From IMG/VR virus record IMGVR_UViG_3300048023_000918, positions 1-28,499 of that record: a DNA stretch of 28,499 nucleotides; one strand, 5' to 3'. The DNA comes from a virus. This document shows, one piece after another, positions 6,310 through 16,978 of the stretch. The stretch's first letter is position 1. The number at the start of each line of letters is the position of its first letter. Under the pieces are notes generated by a model. The model saw nothing but the letters and a program-made list of their open reading frames with translations, did not search any database and had not been told where the DNA came from. Made by a program: the position numbers and the translations under genes.

Positions 6310-9300
6310 ATGTTTAACGATCTAAAAGTATCGAGTTCCATTGACAGTCAAGTATCTAATTACTTTGCTTCGGAATATCCAACATTTGTATCTTTCCTTA
6401 AAGAGTACTATGCGTTCTTAGAAACGAATAGTAATCCTTTAGATATTTTAGGAAATATTGAAAAACTTATTAATATTGACACTTACACGTCGGTAACTCC
6501 ATATGCAATTTTATCAGTATCTATCGATGCTAATGATACTGAAATTGAAGTTTATGAAGATGTAAATTTTCCTCCAAATGATGGATTGCTTAAAATTGAA
6601 GACGAAGTTATTTTATATAAAACTAGATCAGTAAAAACTGTTAACGGGCAGAAGCGTACAGTTTTTTCAGGATGCACTAGAGGTTATACGTATAATGATC
6701 TTAGTGTTGAAGGTGTATTATCTCCAAATATTGTTACTGTAGCCGATTCTTATAATGCTAGTAATAATATTAAAGTATATAATCAAGGATTTACATATAT
6801 TCTCTATATTTTAGAAAAAATTAGAGAACAGTATCTTGTAGATTTTCCAAAGCAAGCATTAGAGAAAAATATTGAAAATGTTAATGTAGATACCATTATT
6901 AAAAGGATTAGAGATTTTTATATCTCTAAAGGTACTCCAAAAGCAATTTCATTCTACTTTAAATTCTTATATCAAGAAAATGCTGATATTATAAACTATA
7001 GAGATCTTTTAATGGCATCTTCTGATGCCATATATCAAAATAAAGAAATTGTAAGAATTGAAACATTAGATAATTACCCTTTAAGTTTATTAGCAGATAG
7101 GGGATGCATTTTAGTACAAGGAACAGAGCAGTTTCCAGTACAAACAGTTGAAAATGTATTTTCTTTCGCAAGTCAAGTATTTGAAATTGAAATTTCTAAT
7201 GGAAGGAATTTAATTCCAACTTATTTCACAAAAGTTACTACTCAATTTCGTGTAGTTGATGATATTGCATATGTTTACGTTGATTCAACTTCTAATTTTG
7301 ATCGCGAAGGAACTTTAAGAATTGGCGATAAATTGTTTACGTATTTTGATAAACAGTTTAATTATTTTATATTGAAAGTTTCTGAAAATCCTACTCTATT
7401 AATTAATACAGATGACTATGTTTATGATGTCAATACTTTAGCAAGAGTTAAAGAATTAGATTCAGATATTATTGAAGGTTCGTATTTTATCATATATGCT
7501 GGTGTTAGTGATTTTGAAATTATTGAAAATAGCACATATTACCAAACAGGTGATTTAGGATTTGTTACTAATTTAATTGATGAAACTAATTTATTAGTTA
7601 CTAGTTGGACTTTTAACGACATAACTCCAATTGTATTAAATGAAAATATTGTTGCTGGAATAACTCAAGTATACACTGATATTGAATCAGTTTATGTGTA
7701 TACTTCTAGTATCCCATTTTATAGTATTAATCCTAATCAAGTATTTTTAGAAAATAATAATTTAAAAATTATTAATGCTAATATTTTCAAGAAAATTCCT
7801 AAAGTATTTGATAAATCAGTAGATACTCTTCAGCAAGAAACTAATCCAAATGATGTTGTTGGAATTCTTAGAGATGGAAGTTATATTCATAATTGGAAGA
7901 GTGAAGAGCGTATTATTAACGGTAAAATAGAAAATATTAATATTGTCAACGGTGGAGATAATTTTGCAATTAACAATCCTCCAGAATTAAAGATTGAATC
8001 TCCTCTTATAGATGCAATTGGGGATGTATCTACAATTTCATCTACAACTATTTTAAGTCAAGCAAATCAAGTATATTTGGTAGATGGTTCTTCTTCGGTT
8101 GGTTCTCAAGCTAGATTTGAAGTTATTAGAGATAATTTTGGATCTGTCATATCTACTAAAGTAGTTGATAATTTAGCTGGAAATAATTATGAAGTTGGTA
8201 CTAATATTACTATTGATGGGTCTGATGTGGGCGGATTAACTGAAGATGATGATATTTCATTAGAAGTTGTTTCTATATGGTCAGGTGAACAAGCAACAGC
8301 AGAAATGGTCGTTTCTGGTCGCGTAAGCGAAGTTTATATTAAAAATGGTGGTGTAGGATACCCATCAAATACAACTTTTATAAACGTCATTAGAGACGTT
8401 TCTGACACAGTTTATTCTGGAAATAATTTTAGAGATGCTGTTCTGTCTCCTATTGTAGTTGATGGAAAAATTACTAAAGTAAGAATTATCGATCCAGGTG
8501 AAGGTTATACTAAATCTCCAACCATTGTAATTACACCTGAACTTAATATTGATAATGCTGCAGATATTGAACTTCAAATTGGTGGTCCAGTAACCGATGT
8601 TACGATTGTAAATCCTGGTAAAGGATATAGAATTAACCCATCTGTTGATATTGTTCGAGGATTGGGTGCTTCCGGTATACTTAGTATCGATAATGGTGTT
8701 ATTACATCGGCTTCTATTATTACTGGTGGATCTCAATATAATTCTCGTCCTGTTGTAAGAGTTGTTGATACTTCTGCTCAACCTGGTTTTGGTGCAATTT
8801 TACTTGCAGAATGGGATAGTAATAGTAAGCAGGTGCAGGAAATTAAAATTTTAAATGGTGGTATTGGTTACGATGAACTTAATACTATTATTGAAATTTT
8901 TGAACCTGGTGAGAACCTTATTTTAAATACTACTGCTAAATTTTACACAAAGGTTAATAATACTAATCCAAATTTATCTAATTTGATTAGAACTGATCTT
9001 GGAGCATATTATGCCCAAAAAGGTATTACAACTGATGATCAAGGAAATGAAACGTTTTTAAGTGAATATTCAATCATTGCTGCTCCATTTAAACTTCAAC
9101 TTAAAGATCCATTAACAAATGAAATAGAATTAGTAAATCTTCAAAATGCTTTAGATCACTCTCCACTCATTGGATGGGCATTAGATGGTGCTCCAATTTA
9201 TGGTCCCTATGGATATAGCAATCCCCTAGACCCTGACTCTGATCCTGCTAAGATGAGGAGTGGATATAAATTATTATCTCAAAATAATCTTGAACCTGAG

Positions 9301-12300
9301 AGAAAAGCAAATCGTAATAATGGTGGATTAGAAACTGATTATGCAGTTGGAGAGTTTGAGCAAGATTATATATGGACTGCTAGAAATGCAGATTTAGATT
9401 CAAATAATGGTAGATTTTGTAAAACACCTGATTATCCTCTAGGTGTTTATGCATACTTCATGACAGCAAGTATTAATCCAAATCAACCAAGTAGTGTAGG
9501 ATTTCCATATTTTATTGGTCCTAAATTTTCAGGTAAGATTGATACAGATTTTAACAATCAACAATTCCTTAACCTTGAAGCAATTCCTAATTTGAGCAGA
9601 TATTTAGATTTCAGATCTAATATTGCACCTAAACCAATAGATCCTGGTTTCTTTGAAGTGGCATCTATTCCATCTTCAGCAGAAGCATCGTTAGATTTTA
9701 TTGATATTATCACTCCAGGATCTGGATATAAATTTGGCGATGTTGTTAATTTTAACAATGAAGGAACTGGTGGTTCTGGAGCAGCAAGTTTTGTAAGTGT
9801 TCTTAAAGGAAAAACAATTAGTTCAGTAACAAAAGCAACCTATGATTACTTAGAATATAGAAGTGATGTAGGATCTTTTAATGTTGGAGATCAAATTAAA
9901 ACCATAGAAGGATTTTCTGCTACAATCTATTCAGTTGATAGTGAGAATCAAAACCTATATCTTTCTAATGTTTTAGGCGATCTTCCAAATCCAGATAATA
10001 GAGATAGTTTTTATAATACTACACTTACAGTTGATACTCAATCAGTATCAGAACTTGTAGGTCCAGATGCTTCAGCACCTATAGTTACTGCTTCATTAAA
10101 ATTTGCTTCATTAAATGAAGCATCTGGAATTTCTGATATTCAAACTACATTCCTAATTGATAACTTTAATAATTCATCTATTACTGACTTTAACCAATCT
10201 TCAGGAAATCCTGTTTATGTTAGAGTTAACACTGAAATTATGAGAGTTATTTCTACTCAAAGTACTAATAGATTACTTGTAACTAGAGGTATTAATTCTA
10301 CACCTAGTGCCCATAACAATAACTCAACCGTAGAAATTTTATCTTCAATTCCTGTATACGATAGTTCAAAATTTTCAATTGGTGATTATATTGAAATTGA
10401 TTCTGAAAAAATGAGAATTATTGATACTGTCATTCAAAAAAATACTAACAATGAAGTAGTTGCCGTAAGAATTAATGATGGTACAGGCACTCAAAGTGGA
10501 ATACAGTATTATTTGTATTTTAATGGATATATTCAAAACAATGGTGGAGATACTTCAACAGTAGTGACAATTGATGGTAATGGTGATATTTCAGATATTA
10601 TATTTACTCCAGGTTCTGAAAATTATATTTCAAATCCAATTGCGTATATTTCTACTGATGGTTCATACTCTGGAACAAGTGTTAATGATGCACCTCCTAG
10701 TATTGTAAGTGGTGTAGATTTGACTGCTACAACATATAGTCATACTTTGATTGTTGAAAGATCAGCACTAGCAACTGTTTTAGCAGATCATAACCCTAGA
10801 ACTGAAGTTAACAGATTATTTTTTAGTACAGCAGAAACATTGAAGTATGAAGAAGATAGAATTGTAACTAAATTAAATTCTTCAGATAATGGACTAGTTG
10901 TTGATGATTTTGTAACTATTTCTGCATCTACTGAAAATGAAGAAACATTTAACATATATCAACCAGGTGGTCAGTTAAAATTATCAAATGGTGTTAATTT
11001 TAATTCTGCTTATCCTAATGGACTTACTTTATATGAAAATTCAAAATATGTATTTGAAGTATCATATACTAATCCAAATTGGAAAAATATTGAAGTAAGA
11101 TTTTTTACTCCAGGAACAGATACAAAAAAAGAATATTTTGATATTAAGATTGAAAAAGAATTTAATGTTGATGGTAAATTAACCAAATTTGTATTACTAC
11201 CTGATGATTCAGATTTAAGTAAAGTTAACATGGAAGTTAAAAATGTTAATAATAATGGGGTGACTATTATTCCTTTAATTATTAAATCTGAACCAATTAA
11301 TGGTTCGTATAATGTAATTAATTCTGGATCTACATTCTTTGAAATTTACAGTAAAATTAATCCCGATCCTGATGGAACTCTCCTCAATCAATATAATTTA
11401 AATAAAATTTCATATACAACCACATCAAAAAGTTCAGATGGACCTATTGAAAGAGTTACTTTGACTAATAATGGAGTAAACTATCAACAAGTCCCACGAA
11501 TTACTTCTATTTCTACTGTAGATGGGGAAGGAGCAATTTTAGAAGCAGTTTCTGATAAAGTTGGAACAATTAAAAGTGTAAAAGCAATTAATTCTGGATA
11601 TGGATATAGTCCAGATCCAACCCAAAAACCAACACTAATTTTTCCAGTAATTAGTAAATTAAAAAATAATTTTACTATAGAATCTTTAACAATTAATAAT
11701 CCAGGAGATGGTTACTTATTTTCACCTAGGATGCAAGTTGTTGGTGGTGGTCTTCAGGATGATAGTCCAAATCATGCAAAATTTGAGGGAGTAATTAATT
11801 CTAGAATTATTTCAAATATTAACACACTAAGTTCAGGAATTAAATATAATTCTGCTCCAACAGTCACAGCAGAAAAATATTATTACATTAGTACTATTTC
11901 TGGATCTGATATTAATTTCAATATCAGTTTTAAAGAATTTTTCCAAGAAGGAGATCCTTTTAGAATTAGGGCATACTATTTTGCAAATTTAACCGATGCA
12001 GCAAATCAAGTTTACAGTTATATAGAAAGTAACACTTTCTATGCATTCCTTGGTAATGTTTCACTTAAAGCAAGAGCACAGGGTGGTATTGTTAATTTAT
12101 TACCATTAGATCAAGCATATTGGACTGTTGATATTGAAAATATCATTACTAATCCAGCAAATGGAATATATTATGAAGCAGTTAATTTTGCAAGAAATGC
12201 CCAGTTTACTGCAATAATGAAGAAATCTCCTTTCTCCAATGGTGAACGTGTTAGTATTATTAGATCTATTGGTGATATCGAAACAACTATTGGTTCTGGT

Positions 12301-15300
12301 GAAATTTCTACTATTAATGGATGGCAAGAAAATAATTCTATTTTAAGAATTACTGGAATTACAACTAAATTAAAAAAAGAAGATGAAATTATTGGATTGA
12401 ATACATTAGCAGTTGGTGTTGTTGATGAAACTTTCTCTGTAAAAACTTCAGCAAAATTAGATGCTGTTGTTCAAACACCAGAACAGTTTTTAGATGATGG
12501 ATCTTTTATTGGATCAAATGCATTAAAAATTCAAGATAGTAATCGTTATCAAAAATTTGCATACCAAGTTGGAGTTCAAACCCCATTTGTAGAGTGGCGA
12601 GAAAACTATGAAAACGCTCTGCACCCTGCAGGTTATAAAGTTTTCTCTAAAACACAAATTTTAAGTTCTCCAGAGGATAGTATTCTCCATGAAAACTTTA
12701 GAGATGAGGACGATGAAGATACTAGTTATGATGAAAGGGATTTAATTAAAGAAGGCAATTCTATTGTCAATGTAGGTACTACATCTGCTGAATTAGCACA
12801 ATTAAGAAGAAAATATAATTTCTTAGTTGCTAAAAATGAAAATAACAGATTTGATTCTGTTATTGTTAAAAATAAATTACTGACTGATGTTTTAAACATC
12901 AAAACATCAATTGTTGGAGTATTTGAAGATATATCTGACCAATTTAATGGAATTGAAACTTTATTTGAACTTAAAGTAATCGATCCAGTAACACCAATTA
13001 TAAATGGAAGTCCAAATTACATAATTGACTATGAAGTTGACCAAATGGTTGTTCTTTTGGATAATATTATTCAAACATATGGAACTTCTTGGGAAATTAT
13101 TGATGCGGATAAAGTAATTGATTTTTATTCACAACAACTATCTGGCGATCCGATGCCGGATGGAGAAATGTTAAAATATAGACAATTTAATGAAGCAAAC
13201 TCCATATTTACGATGAATCAAACATCGACTGCTACTAGCAGTGTATTTGATCTCAATCAAACAGATGGAACTGCTTGGCCATCAGGAGTATTTACTTCAA
13301 TTGATAATGATGAATACCTGGTATTTGTTGATGGTATTATTCAAAAAAATAATAACTTCAGCATTAGTGCTGGAGGTGGATCTCCTACAATTACATTTAC
13401 TGATGATGATATTTCCAATACTCCAATTGCATTACCTATTGGTACACAAATTTCAGTAAGACAATCTAATTCATTTATTAAGAATGAATTCTATACGGGA
13501 AGTGGTGGTGTATTTACTCCAGGAAATGTTAGTGTTGGGACTCCAATTGTATTACCAAATAAGACATCAGGACCTTCATCAAAACACGATTACTTTGTAT
13601 TTGTAGATGGTGTTATAATTTCTCCTGATGATTATGGATTAGACACAAATAAAGATATTTTATTTAATTATGGATTTAATTATGATACTTTAATAGTCAT
13701 TATTGATATAAATGGAGCATCGTTGGCTGAATTATCTCATGGTATTAATGGCACAAAATACGTCTATAAAATTGAAGATGGGCAATTAGAAATTCCCACA
13801 GGTTTTGAAATTAAACCAGAGCAGTATTTAGTTGATATTTCAGGTGTAGTTCAATCTCCACATATCGTTTATAATACTAGAAGTAGTGGTGTCAGAAAGA
13901 TTCGTTTCTTTGAACCACCATCTAGGTATATTTTACCCGATGTTGCCTCAGATAGAAGTGAAATTGGTAGACAGTTTATTGGATTTTTATATGAAAGATT
14001 AGATCCAGAGGGTAATACAACTACACCTAATTATCAATTTGATGATGTAAGTATTAGTAAAGTACATGTTAAAGAAGGGTTTGATAATTTTGTTACTGGT
14101 GATTATATTAATACAGCAACATCATCAGCAGTTATTAAACGTAAAGAAGAAAATGTTGTTATTAAATCCATCTCTTTAGGTTTTTCTGGATCTTTAGCAT
14201 CAGGTGCAACAACAAATATAACAATTTCTTCAACACTTAAAGTTTACGTTGGTGATAGAGTATTATTTAATTCTGCTTTTGGATTAACATCTACAGATAA
14301 TGATGAATTAGAAATTACTGCGATTAATGGAAATGTAATCACTTTAACAAATATTAGTAGTTCTGCATTATCTTTAGTTATTCCTACGAGTGGAACTATT
14401 AGATTTATTCATAGAGAACTTACTATTGTTGATATAGTAACAACTGAAGCAGACAGAGATGATGCATTTGCTGATACTGATGTTCTTGAGAGTGGTATTG
14501 TTTCTTCAATTAGAACTGGAGTCCAAACATTAACTAATGAACCTTTCGCAGCACTTGTTACTGATACTGAAATTACTGTAGATAATGCTTCTGGATTTAC
14601 TACAAATGATTACTTACTGATTAATGCAGTTGAAATTGTAAAAATTACTAATATTTCAACAAATACTTTAACAGTTGATCGTGCTCAATTAAGCACATCT
14701 GCAGTTTTGCATCCTGATGGTATAGTTGTGGAAAAAATCACTCCGTATACTTTAACAGTTAACTCTTTTATTAGAGGATTTGATAGTGATAAAACAGTTT
14801 TCCCACTTAAAGAAAATGGAGAACCAGTTAATATTGGAACTGACAAAGATATTTTTGTTATCGTTAATGGTATTTTACAGAAGAAAGGTGTAAATGATTC
14901 TTATGTAATTAATATAACTGGAACCGCACCCAATGAATATTCGGTTCTATCTTTCACAGAAGCACCTCCAGAAGGCGCACCATTGAATGTTTTCTACCTA
15001 GGCGAGGTAAAACCATTAAAAGATATGTCTGGTCTATTCAACGGCACTGACCGAGCATTTAACTTGATTAATCCTACTAATGATGAGGTATTCTCATTAA
15101 TTGCTGAATCTAGACCTGAAGCAAATATCTCTGCAAACTTGATTATTTTTATTGACGGATCCTTACAAATACCATCAACCGAGGAAGCAGGTAGGGTTCC
15201 AGCATATCCAAATTCATTAGTTTCTTACAAATTATTTGGTAGTATTGTTGAATATTCTGCACCTCCACAAAGGGGTGCTACATTTGAAGGATATATTTAC

Positions 15301-16947
15301 GTTGGTTCTAATGACGACTTTGAAGAAATTGACGTTGATCCTCCAGTAGAAAGAGGAGATATTATCATACAGGGGAATGAAAGAAGACCTAGAGAGGTAA
15401 ACTTAGTCGTTAGTGCTGATAAACTTTCAGTAGGATCTTCTTTTGGGCAACTTAATAACGTTCCTAATGCATCTAGACCTCTACTTAATGATGGCACTAC
15501 AGGATATTGGTTTACTGATCTGCTTCAATCTGCTGATGTGCGAGAAACTTTACGAGTAAGAAGATCATTACGATCTAAAATTTTAAGAATTGATGCAACT
15601 CAATATCCTATTACACAATCAACTTTGTTAACTGCACCAATTGGTCTAATAGATATTTCAAATATTTCAGACAATTTGCCTGTAAGTACTGATTCTAACT
15701 CATTTATGTCAGTGTTATTAGCAGCAAATGATAAGTTTCCTCAACGTAAATTAAATTGCATCTATTCTTCTTTTGGTGCTAGACAGAGCAATCAAACAAC
15801 TAATTATGATTTTACACCATCACAAATTATTTCTAGTGATACTTTCCAATTAACAACTAATACTGGAGTTTATGATAGTCATTCTTTAGTTACAGGTGCT
15901 ACTGTAACTTACAGTAATCAAACAAATACTTCTCATGCTCCATTAGTTAATGGTTTAGAATATTACGTTTATGTTGTTGATCAGCATAAAATTAAATTAG
16001 CAACTAATAAATATAATTTGGATAATGGAATTTATGTAAATATAACATCCACTGAAACAGGTACTCATAGATTTTCAGGTAAAGATGTTGATAGCGTTGG
16101 CAATTTAACTGTTGGTTTTGATTTAAAATATGATCAAATTGTTAGGTTAGATTCATCTGCATCTGGTAAAACATATGAAGGATTAGTTACAGTAAGTTCT
16201 GGTGAAGTGGGTTCTTTATCCATTACGGAGCAAGGAACTGGTTTTCCAAATGGAACTTCATCTAATGTAAATATTCAATCATTGCAGAATTTGTCAATGA
16301 ATTCTACAATTACTGGCGGTCTTGGTTATGATAATGGAGTGTATACTAATCTTCAGTTAACTGGAGGAAGTGGTAATGGTGCGAGAGCAAATATTGAAGT
16401 TACTAATGGTTCTGTTACTAAAGTAACTATTATTTCTACTGGATCTAATACTTATAGTGAGGGTGATACTTTGAGTGCTGTTATTCCAAATGGAAGTGGA
16501 TTTTTATATACACTAGGATCTGATATGGATAGTCCTGGCACAGGTTGTACTGTTAATGTTACAGTATTTGCTGGTGTTGTAACATCTGTAACTGTTGTAA
16601 ATAGAGGATCTGATTATATTGATGGTCAGAGTGTTGGACTTGAGGGATTTAATAATGTACGATTAAAAATTAGTCCAATTGATGATACAATTTATTATAA
16701 CAATGCTAATAACACCGCAAAAATAATTAACTATACCTCTGATGAAACTCTCCCTGGTGCTGGCAACACTAGATACTTATATGTAAAACTTGATGATTCA
16801 CAAATTCCAATCACAACCTATGCAACTGATAACGCTCAAGGTACTATCACTACCGCAAAAAATATTAGTTATCAAGTAGAGGAAGATGATTTAATGATTA
16901 AATATCAATCATTGTCATACAATGATGATTTTATATATGATTTCTAA
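6310..16947 (+). CDS. Giant baseplate/tail structural protein, 3,545 aa (positional counterpart of the T4 gp7 wedge initiator)
   Basis: The gene stands between gp6 and gp8, where T4 has gp7 (1,032 residues), but is more than three times longer. The N-terminus carries the tail-protein motif YPTFVSFLKEYYAFLE (residues 23-38) and, at 201-226, RDFYISKGTPKAISFYF with its continuation, both common in phage baseplate proteins. Then come GG/NPGxGY beta repeats (about 540-865), a degenerate YHYH domain (about 898-1075), more repeats (about 1128-1152, 1424-1448 and 1711-1855), a conserved core with HPAGYK at 2105-2110, six VDGxxQ-type repeats (about 2245-2960) and a last repeat group (about 3300-3446). 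The frame is open throughout. The segments match cyanophage tail proteins as I remember them. Identity with gp7 is inferred from order, not from sequence. The start follows the gp6 stop by two bases and has no clear ribosome site. Confidence 0.87.
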   Translation: MFNDLKVSSSIDSQVSNYFASEYPTFVSFLKEYYAFLETNSNPLDILGNIEKLINIDTYTSVTPYAILSVSIDANDTEIEVYEDVNFPPNDGLLKIEDEVILYKTRSVKTVNGQKRTVFSGCTRGYTYNDLSVEGVLSPNIVTVADSYNASNNIKVYNQGFTYILYILEKIREQYLVDFPKQALEKNIENVNVDTIIKRIRDFYISKGTPKAISFYFKFLYQENADIINYRDLLMASSDAIYQNKEIVRIETLDNYPLSLLADRGCILVQGTEQFPVQTVENVFSFASQVFEIEISNGRNLIPTYFTKVTTQFRVVDDIAYVYVDSTSNFDREGTLRIGDKLFTYFDKQFNYFILKVSENPTLLINTDDYVYDVNTLARVKELDSDIIEGSYFIIYAGVSDFEIIENSTYYQTGDLGFVTNLIDETNLLVTSWTFNDITPIVLNENIVAGITQVYTDIESVYVYTSSIPFYSINPNQVFLENNNLKIINANIFKKIPKVFDKSVDTLQQETNPNDVVGILRDGSYIHNWKSEERIINGKIENINIVNGGDNFAINNPPELKIESPLIDAIGDVSTISSTTILSQANQVYLVDGSSSVGSQARFEVIRDNFGSVISTKVVDNLAGNNYEVGTNITIDGSDVGGLTEDDDISLEVVSIWSGEQATAEMVVSGRVSEVYIKNGGVGYPSNTTFINVIRDVSDTVYSGNNFRDAVLSPIVVDGKITKVRIIDPGEGYTKSPTIVITPELNIDNAADIELQIGGPVTDVTIVNPGKGYRINPSVDIVRGLGASGILSIDNGVITSASIITGGSQYNSRPVVRVVDTSAQPGFGAILLAEWDSNSKQVQEIKILNGGIGYDELNTIIEIFEPGENLILNTTAKFYTKVNNTNPNLSNLIRTDLGAYYAQKGITTDDQGNETFLSEYSIIAAPFKLQLKDPLTNEIELVNLQNALDHSPLIGWALDGAPIYGPYGYSNPLDPDSDPAKMRSGYKLLSQNNLEPERKANRNNGGLETDYAVGEFEQDYIWTARNADLDSNNGRFCKTPDYPLGVYAYFMTASINPNQPSSVGFPYFIGPKFSGKIDTDFNNQQFLNLEAIPNLSRYLDFRSNIAPKPIDPGFFEVASIPSSAEASLDFIDIITPGSGYKFGDVVNFNNEGTGGSGAASFVSVLKGKTISSVTKATYDYLEYRSDVGSFNVGDQIKTIEGFSATIYSVDSENQNLYLSNVLGDLPNPDNRDSFYNTTLTVDTQSVSELVGPDASAPIVTASLKFASLNEASGISDIQTTFLIDNFNNSSITDFNQSSGNPVYVRVNTEIMRVISTQSTNRLLVTRGINSTPSAHNNNSTVEILSSIPVYDSSKFSIGDYIEIDSEKMRIIDTVIQKNTNNEVVAVRINDGTGTQSGIQYYLYFNGYIQNNGGDTSTVVTIDGNGDISDIIFTPGSENYISNPIAYISTDGSYSGTSVNDAPPSIVSGVDLTATTYSHTLIVERSALATVLADHNPRTEVNRLFFSTAETLKYEEDRIVTKLNSSDNGLVVDDFVTISASTENEETFNIYQPGGQLKLSNGVNFNSAYPNGLTLYENSKYVFEVSYTNPNWKNIEVRFFTPGTDTKKEYFDIKIEKEFNVDGKLTKFVLLPDDSDLSKVNMEVKNVNNNGVTIIPLIIKSEPINGSYNVINSGSTFFEIYSKINPDPDGTLLNQYNLNKISYTTTSKSSDGPIERVTLTNNGVNYQQVPRITSISTVDGEGAILEAVSDKVGTIKSVKAINSGYGYSPDPTQKPTLIFPVISKLKNNFTIESLTINNPGDGYLFSPRMQVVGGGLQDDSPNHAKFEGVINSRIISNINTLSSGIKYNSAPTVTAEKYYYISTISGSDINFNISFKEFFQEGDPFRIRAYYFANLTDAANQVYSYIESNTFYAFLGNVSLKARAQGGIVNLLPLDQAYWTVDIENIITNPANGIYYEAVNFARNAQFTAIMKKSPFSNGERVSIIRSIGDIETTIGSGEISTINGWQENNSILRITGITTKLKKEDEIIGLNTLAVGVVDETFSVKTSAKLDAVVQTPEQFLDDGSFIGSNALKIQDSNRYQKFAYQVGVQTPFVEWRENYENALHPAGYKVFSKTQILSSPEDSILHENFRDEDDEDTSYDERDLIKEGNSIVNVGTTSAELAQLRRKYNFLVAKNENNRFDSVIVKNKLLTDVLNIKTSIVGVFEDISDQFNGIETLFELKVIDPVTPIINGSPNYIIDYEVDQMVVLLDNIIQTYGTSWEIIDADKVIDFYSQQLSGDPMPDGEMLKYRQFNEANSIFTMNQTSTATSSVFDLNQTDGTAWPSGVFTSIDNDEYLVFVDGIIQKNNNFSISAGGGSPTITFTDDDISNTPIALPIGTQISVRQSNSFIKNEFYTGSGGVFTPGNVSVGTPIVLPNKTSGPSSKHDYFVFVDGVIISPDDYGLDTNKDILFNYGFNYDTLIVIIDINGASLAELSHGINGTKYVYKIEDGQLEIPTGFEIKPEQYLVDISGVVQSPHIVYNTRSSGVRKIRFFEPPSRYILPDVASDRSEIGRQFIGFLYERLDPEGNTTTPNYQFDDVSISKVHVKEGFDNFVTGDYINTATSSAVIKRKEENVVIKSISLGFSGSLASGATTNITISSTLKVYVGDRVLFNSAFGLTSTDNDELEITAINGNVITLTNISSSALSLVIPTSGTIRFIHRELTIVDIVTTEADRDDAFADTDVLESGIVSSIRTGVQTLTNEPFAALVTDTEITVDNASGFTTNDYLLINAVEIVKITNISTNTLTVDRAQLSTSAVLHPDGIVVEKITPYTLTVNSFIRGFDSDKTVFPLKENGEPVNIGTDKDIFVIVNGILQKKGVNDSYVINITGTAPNEYSVLSFTEAPPEGAPLNVFYLGEVKPLKDMSGLFNGTDRAFNLINPTNDEVFSLIAESRPEANISANLIIFIDGSLQIPSTEEAGRVPAYPNSLVSYKLFGSIVEYSAPPQRGATFEGYIYVGSNDDFEEIDVDPPVERGDIIIQGNERRPREVNLVVSADKLSVGSSFGQLNNVPNASRPLLNDGTTGYWFTDLLQSADVRETLRVRRSLRSKILRIDATQYPITQSTLLTAPIGLIDISNISDNLPVSTDSNSFMSVLLAANDKFPQRKLNCIYSSFGARQSNQTTNYDFTPSQIISSDTFQLTTNTGVYDSHSLVTGATVTYSNQTNTSHAPLVNGLEYYVYVVDQHKIKLATNKYNLDNGIYVNITSTETGTHRFSGKDVDSVGNLTVGFDLKYDQIVRLDSSASGKTYEGLVTVSSGEVGSLSITEQGTGFPNGTSSNVNIQSLQNLSMNSTITGGLGYDNGVYTNLQLTGGSGNGARANIEVTNGSVTKVTIISTGSNTYSEGDTLSAVIPNGSGFLYTLGSDMDSPGTGCTVNVTVFAGVVTSVTVVNRGSDYIDGQSVGLEGFNNVRLKISPIDDTIYYNNANNTAKIINYTSDETLPGAGNTRYLYVKLDDSQIPITTYATDNAQGTITTAKNISYQVEEDDLMIKYQSLSYNDDFIYDF
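7930..8900 (+). repeat. First cluster of NGG/NPGxGY beta repeats inside the giant gene
   Basis: Six copies of a unit of about 24 residues occur here, centred on NGGDNF, NGGVGY, DPGEGY, NPGKGY, TGGSQY and NGGIGY. Each is preceded by a short beta strand and followed by a second strand, usually after Pro. The units are diverged, so this is an old protein repeat rather than a recent DNA duplication. Further copies occur later in the gene and in gp8 and the 739-residue fibre. Confidence 0.75.
9001..9534 (+). other. Degenerate YHYH-type domain within the giant protein
   Basis: Residues about 898-1075 contain the hallmarks of the YHYH family (Pfam PF14240): HSPLIGWALDGAPIYGPYG (950-968), NGRFCKTP (1033-1040) and FPYFIGP (1065-1071). 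The eponymous tyrosine-histidine motif after the NGR segment reads YAYF (1047-1050), so both histidines are missing. Confidence 0.75.
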
Positions 16948-16951
16948 CCCC

Positions 16952-16959
16952 TATAAATA
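16952..16959 (+). promoter_or_regulatory. T4-type late promoter TATAAATA before gp8
   Basis: An exact TATAAATA within CTATAAATA lies in the 31-base gap between the giant gene and gp8, ending 19 bases before the gp8 start codon. This is the classic T4-family late box. It should give gp8, the DUF4815-type gene and downstream genes their own late transcript. Confidence 0.82.
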
Positions 16960-16978
16960 AAAGGAAACCGTTCAAGCG

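Noticed and set aside
8365-8781. Minus-strand frame of 138 codons, the longest antisense frame
   Set aside because: It mirrors the GxGY repeat region of the giant gene; the Asn/Ser/Arg/Ile-rich product is a composition artefact.
13241-13459. Plus-strand frame of 72 codons inside the giant gene
   Set aside because: It lies in another frame of clear repeat-coding sequence and has no independent start signals.
9263-13715. Internal TATAAATT and TATAAATG matches in the giant gene
   Set aside because: They fall within coding sequence rich in A and T, far from any start codon, and are expected by chance.
6310-16947. The giant gene as several genes joined by a sequencing or annotation error
   Set aside because: The frame is open from start to end with consistent composition and motifs on both sides of every segment; no stop or shifted frame is visible.
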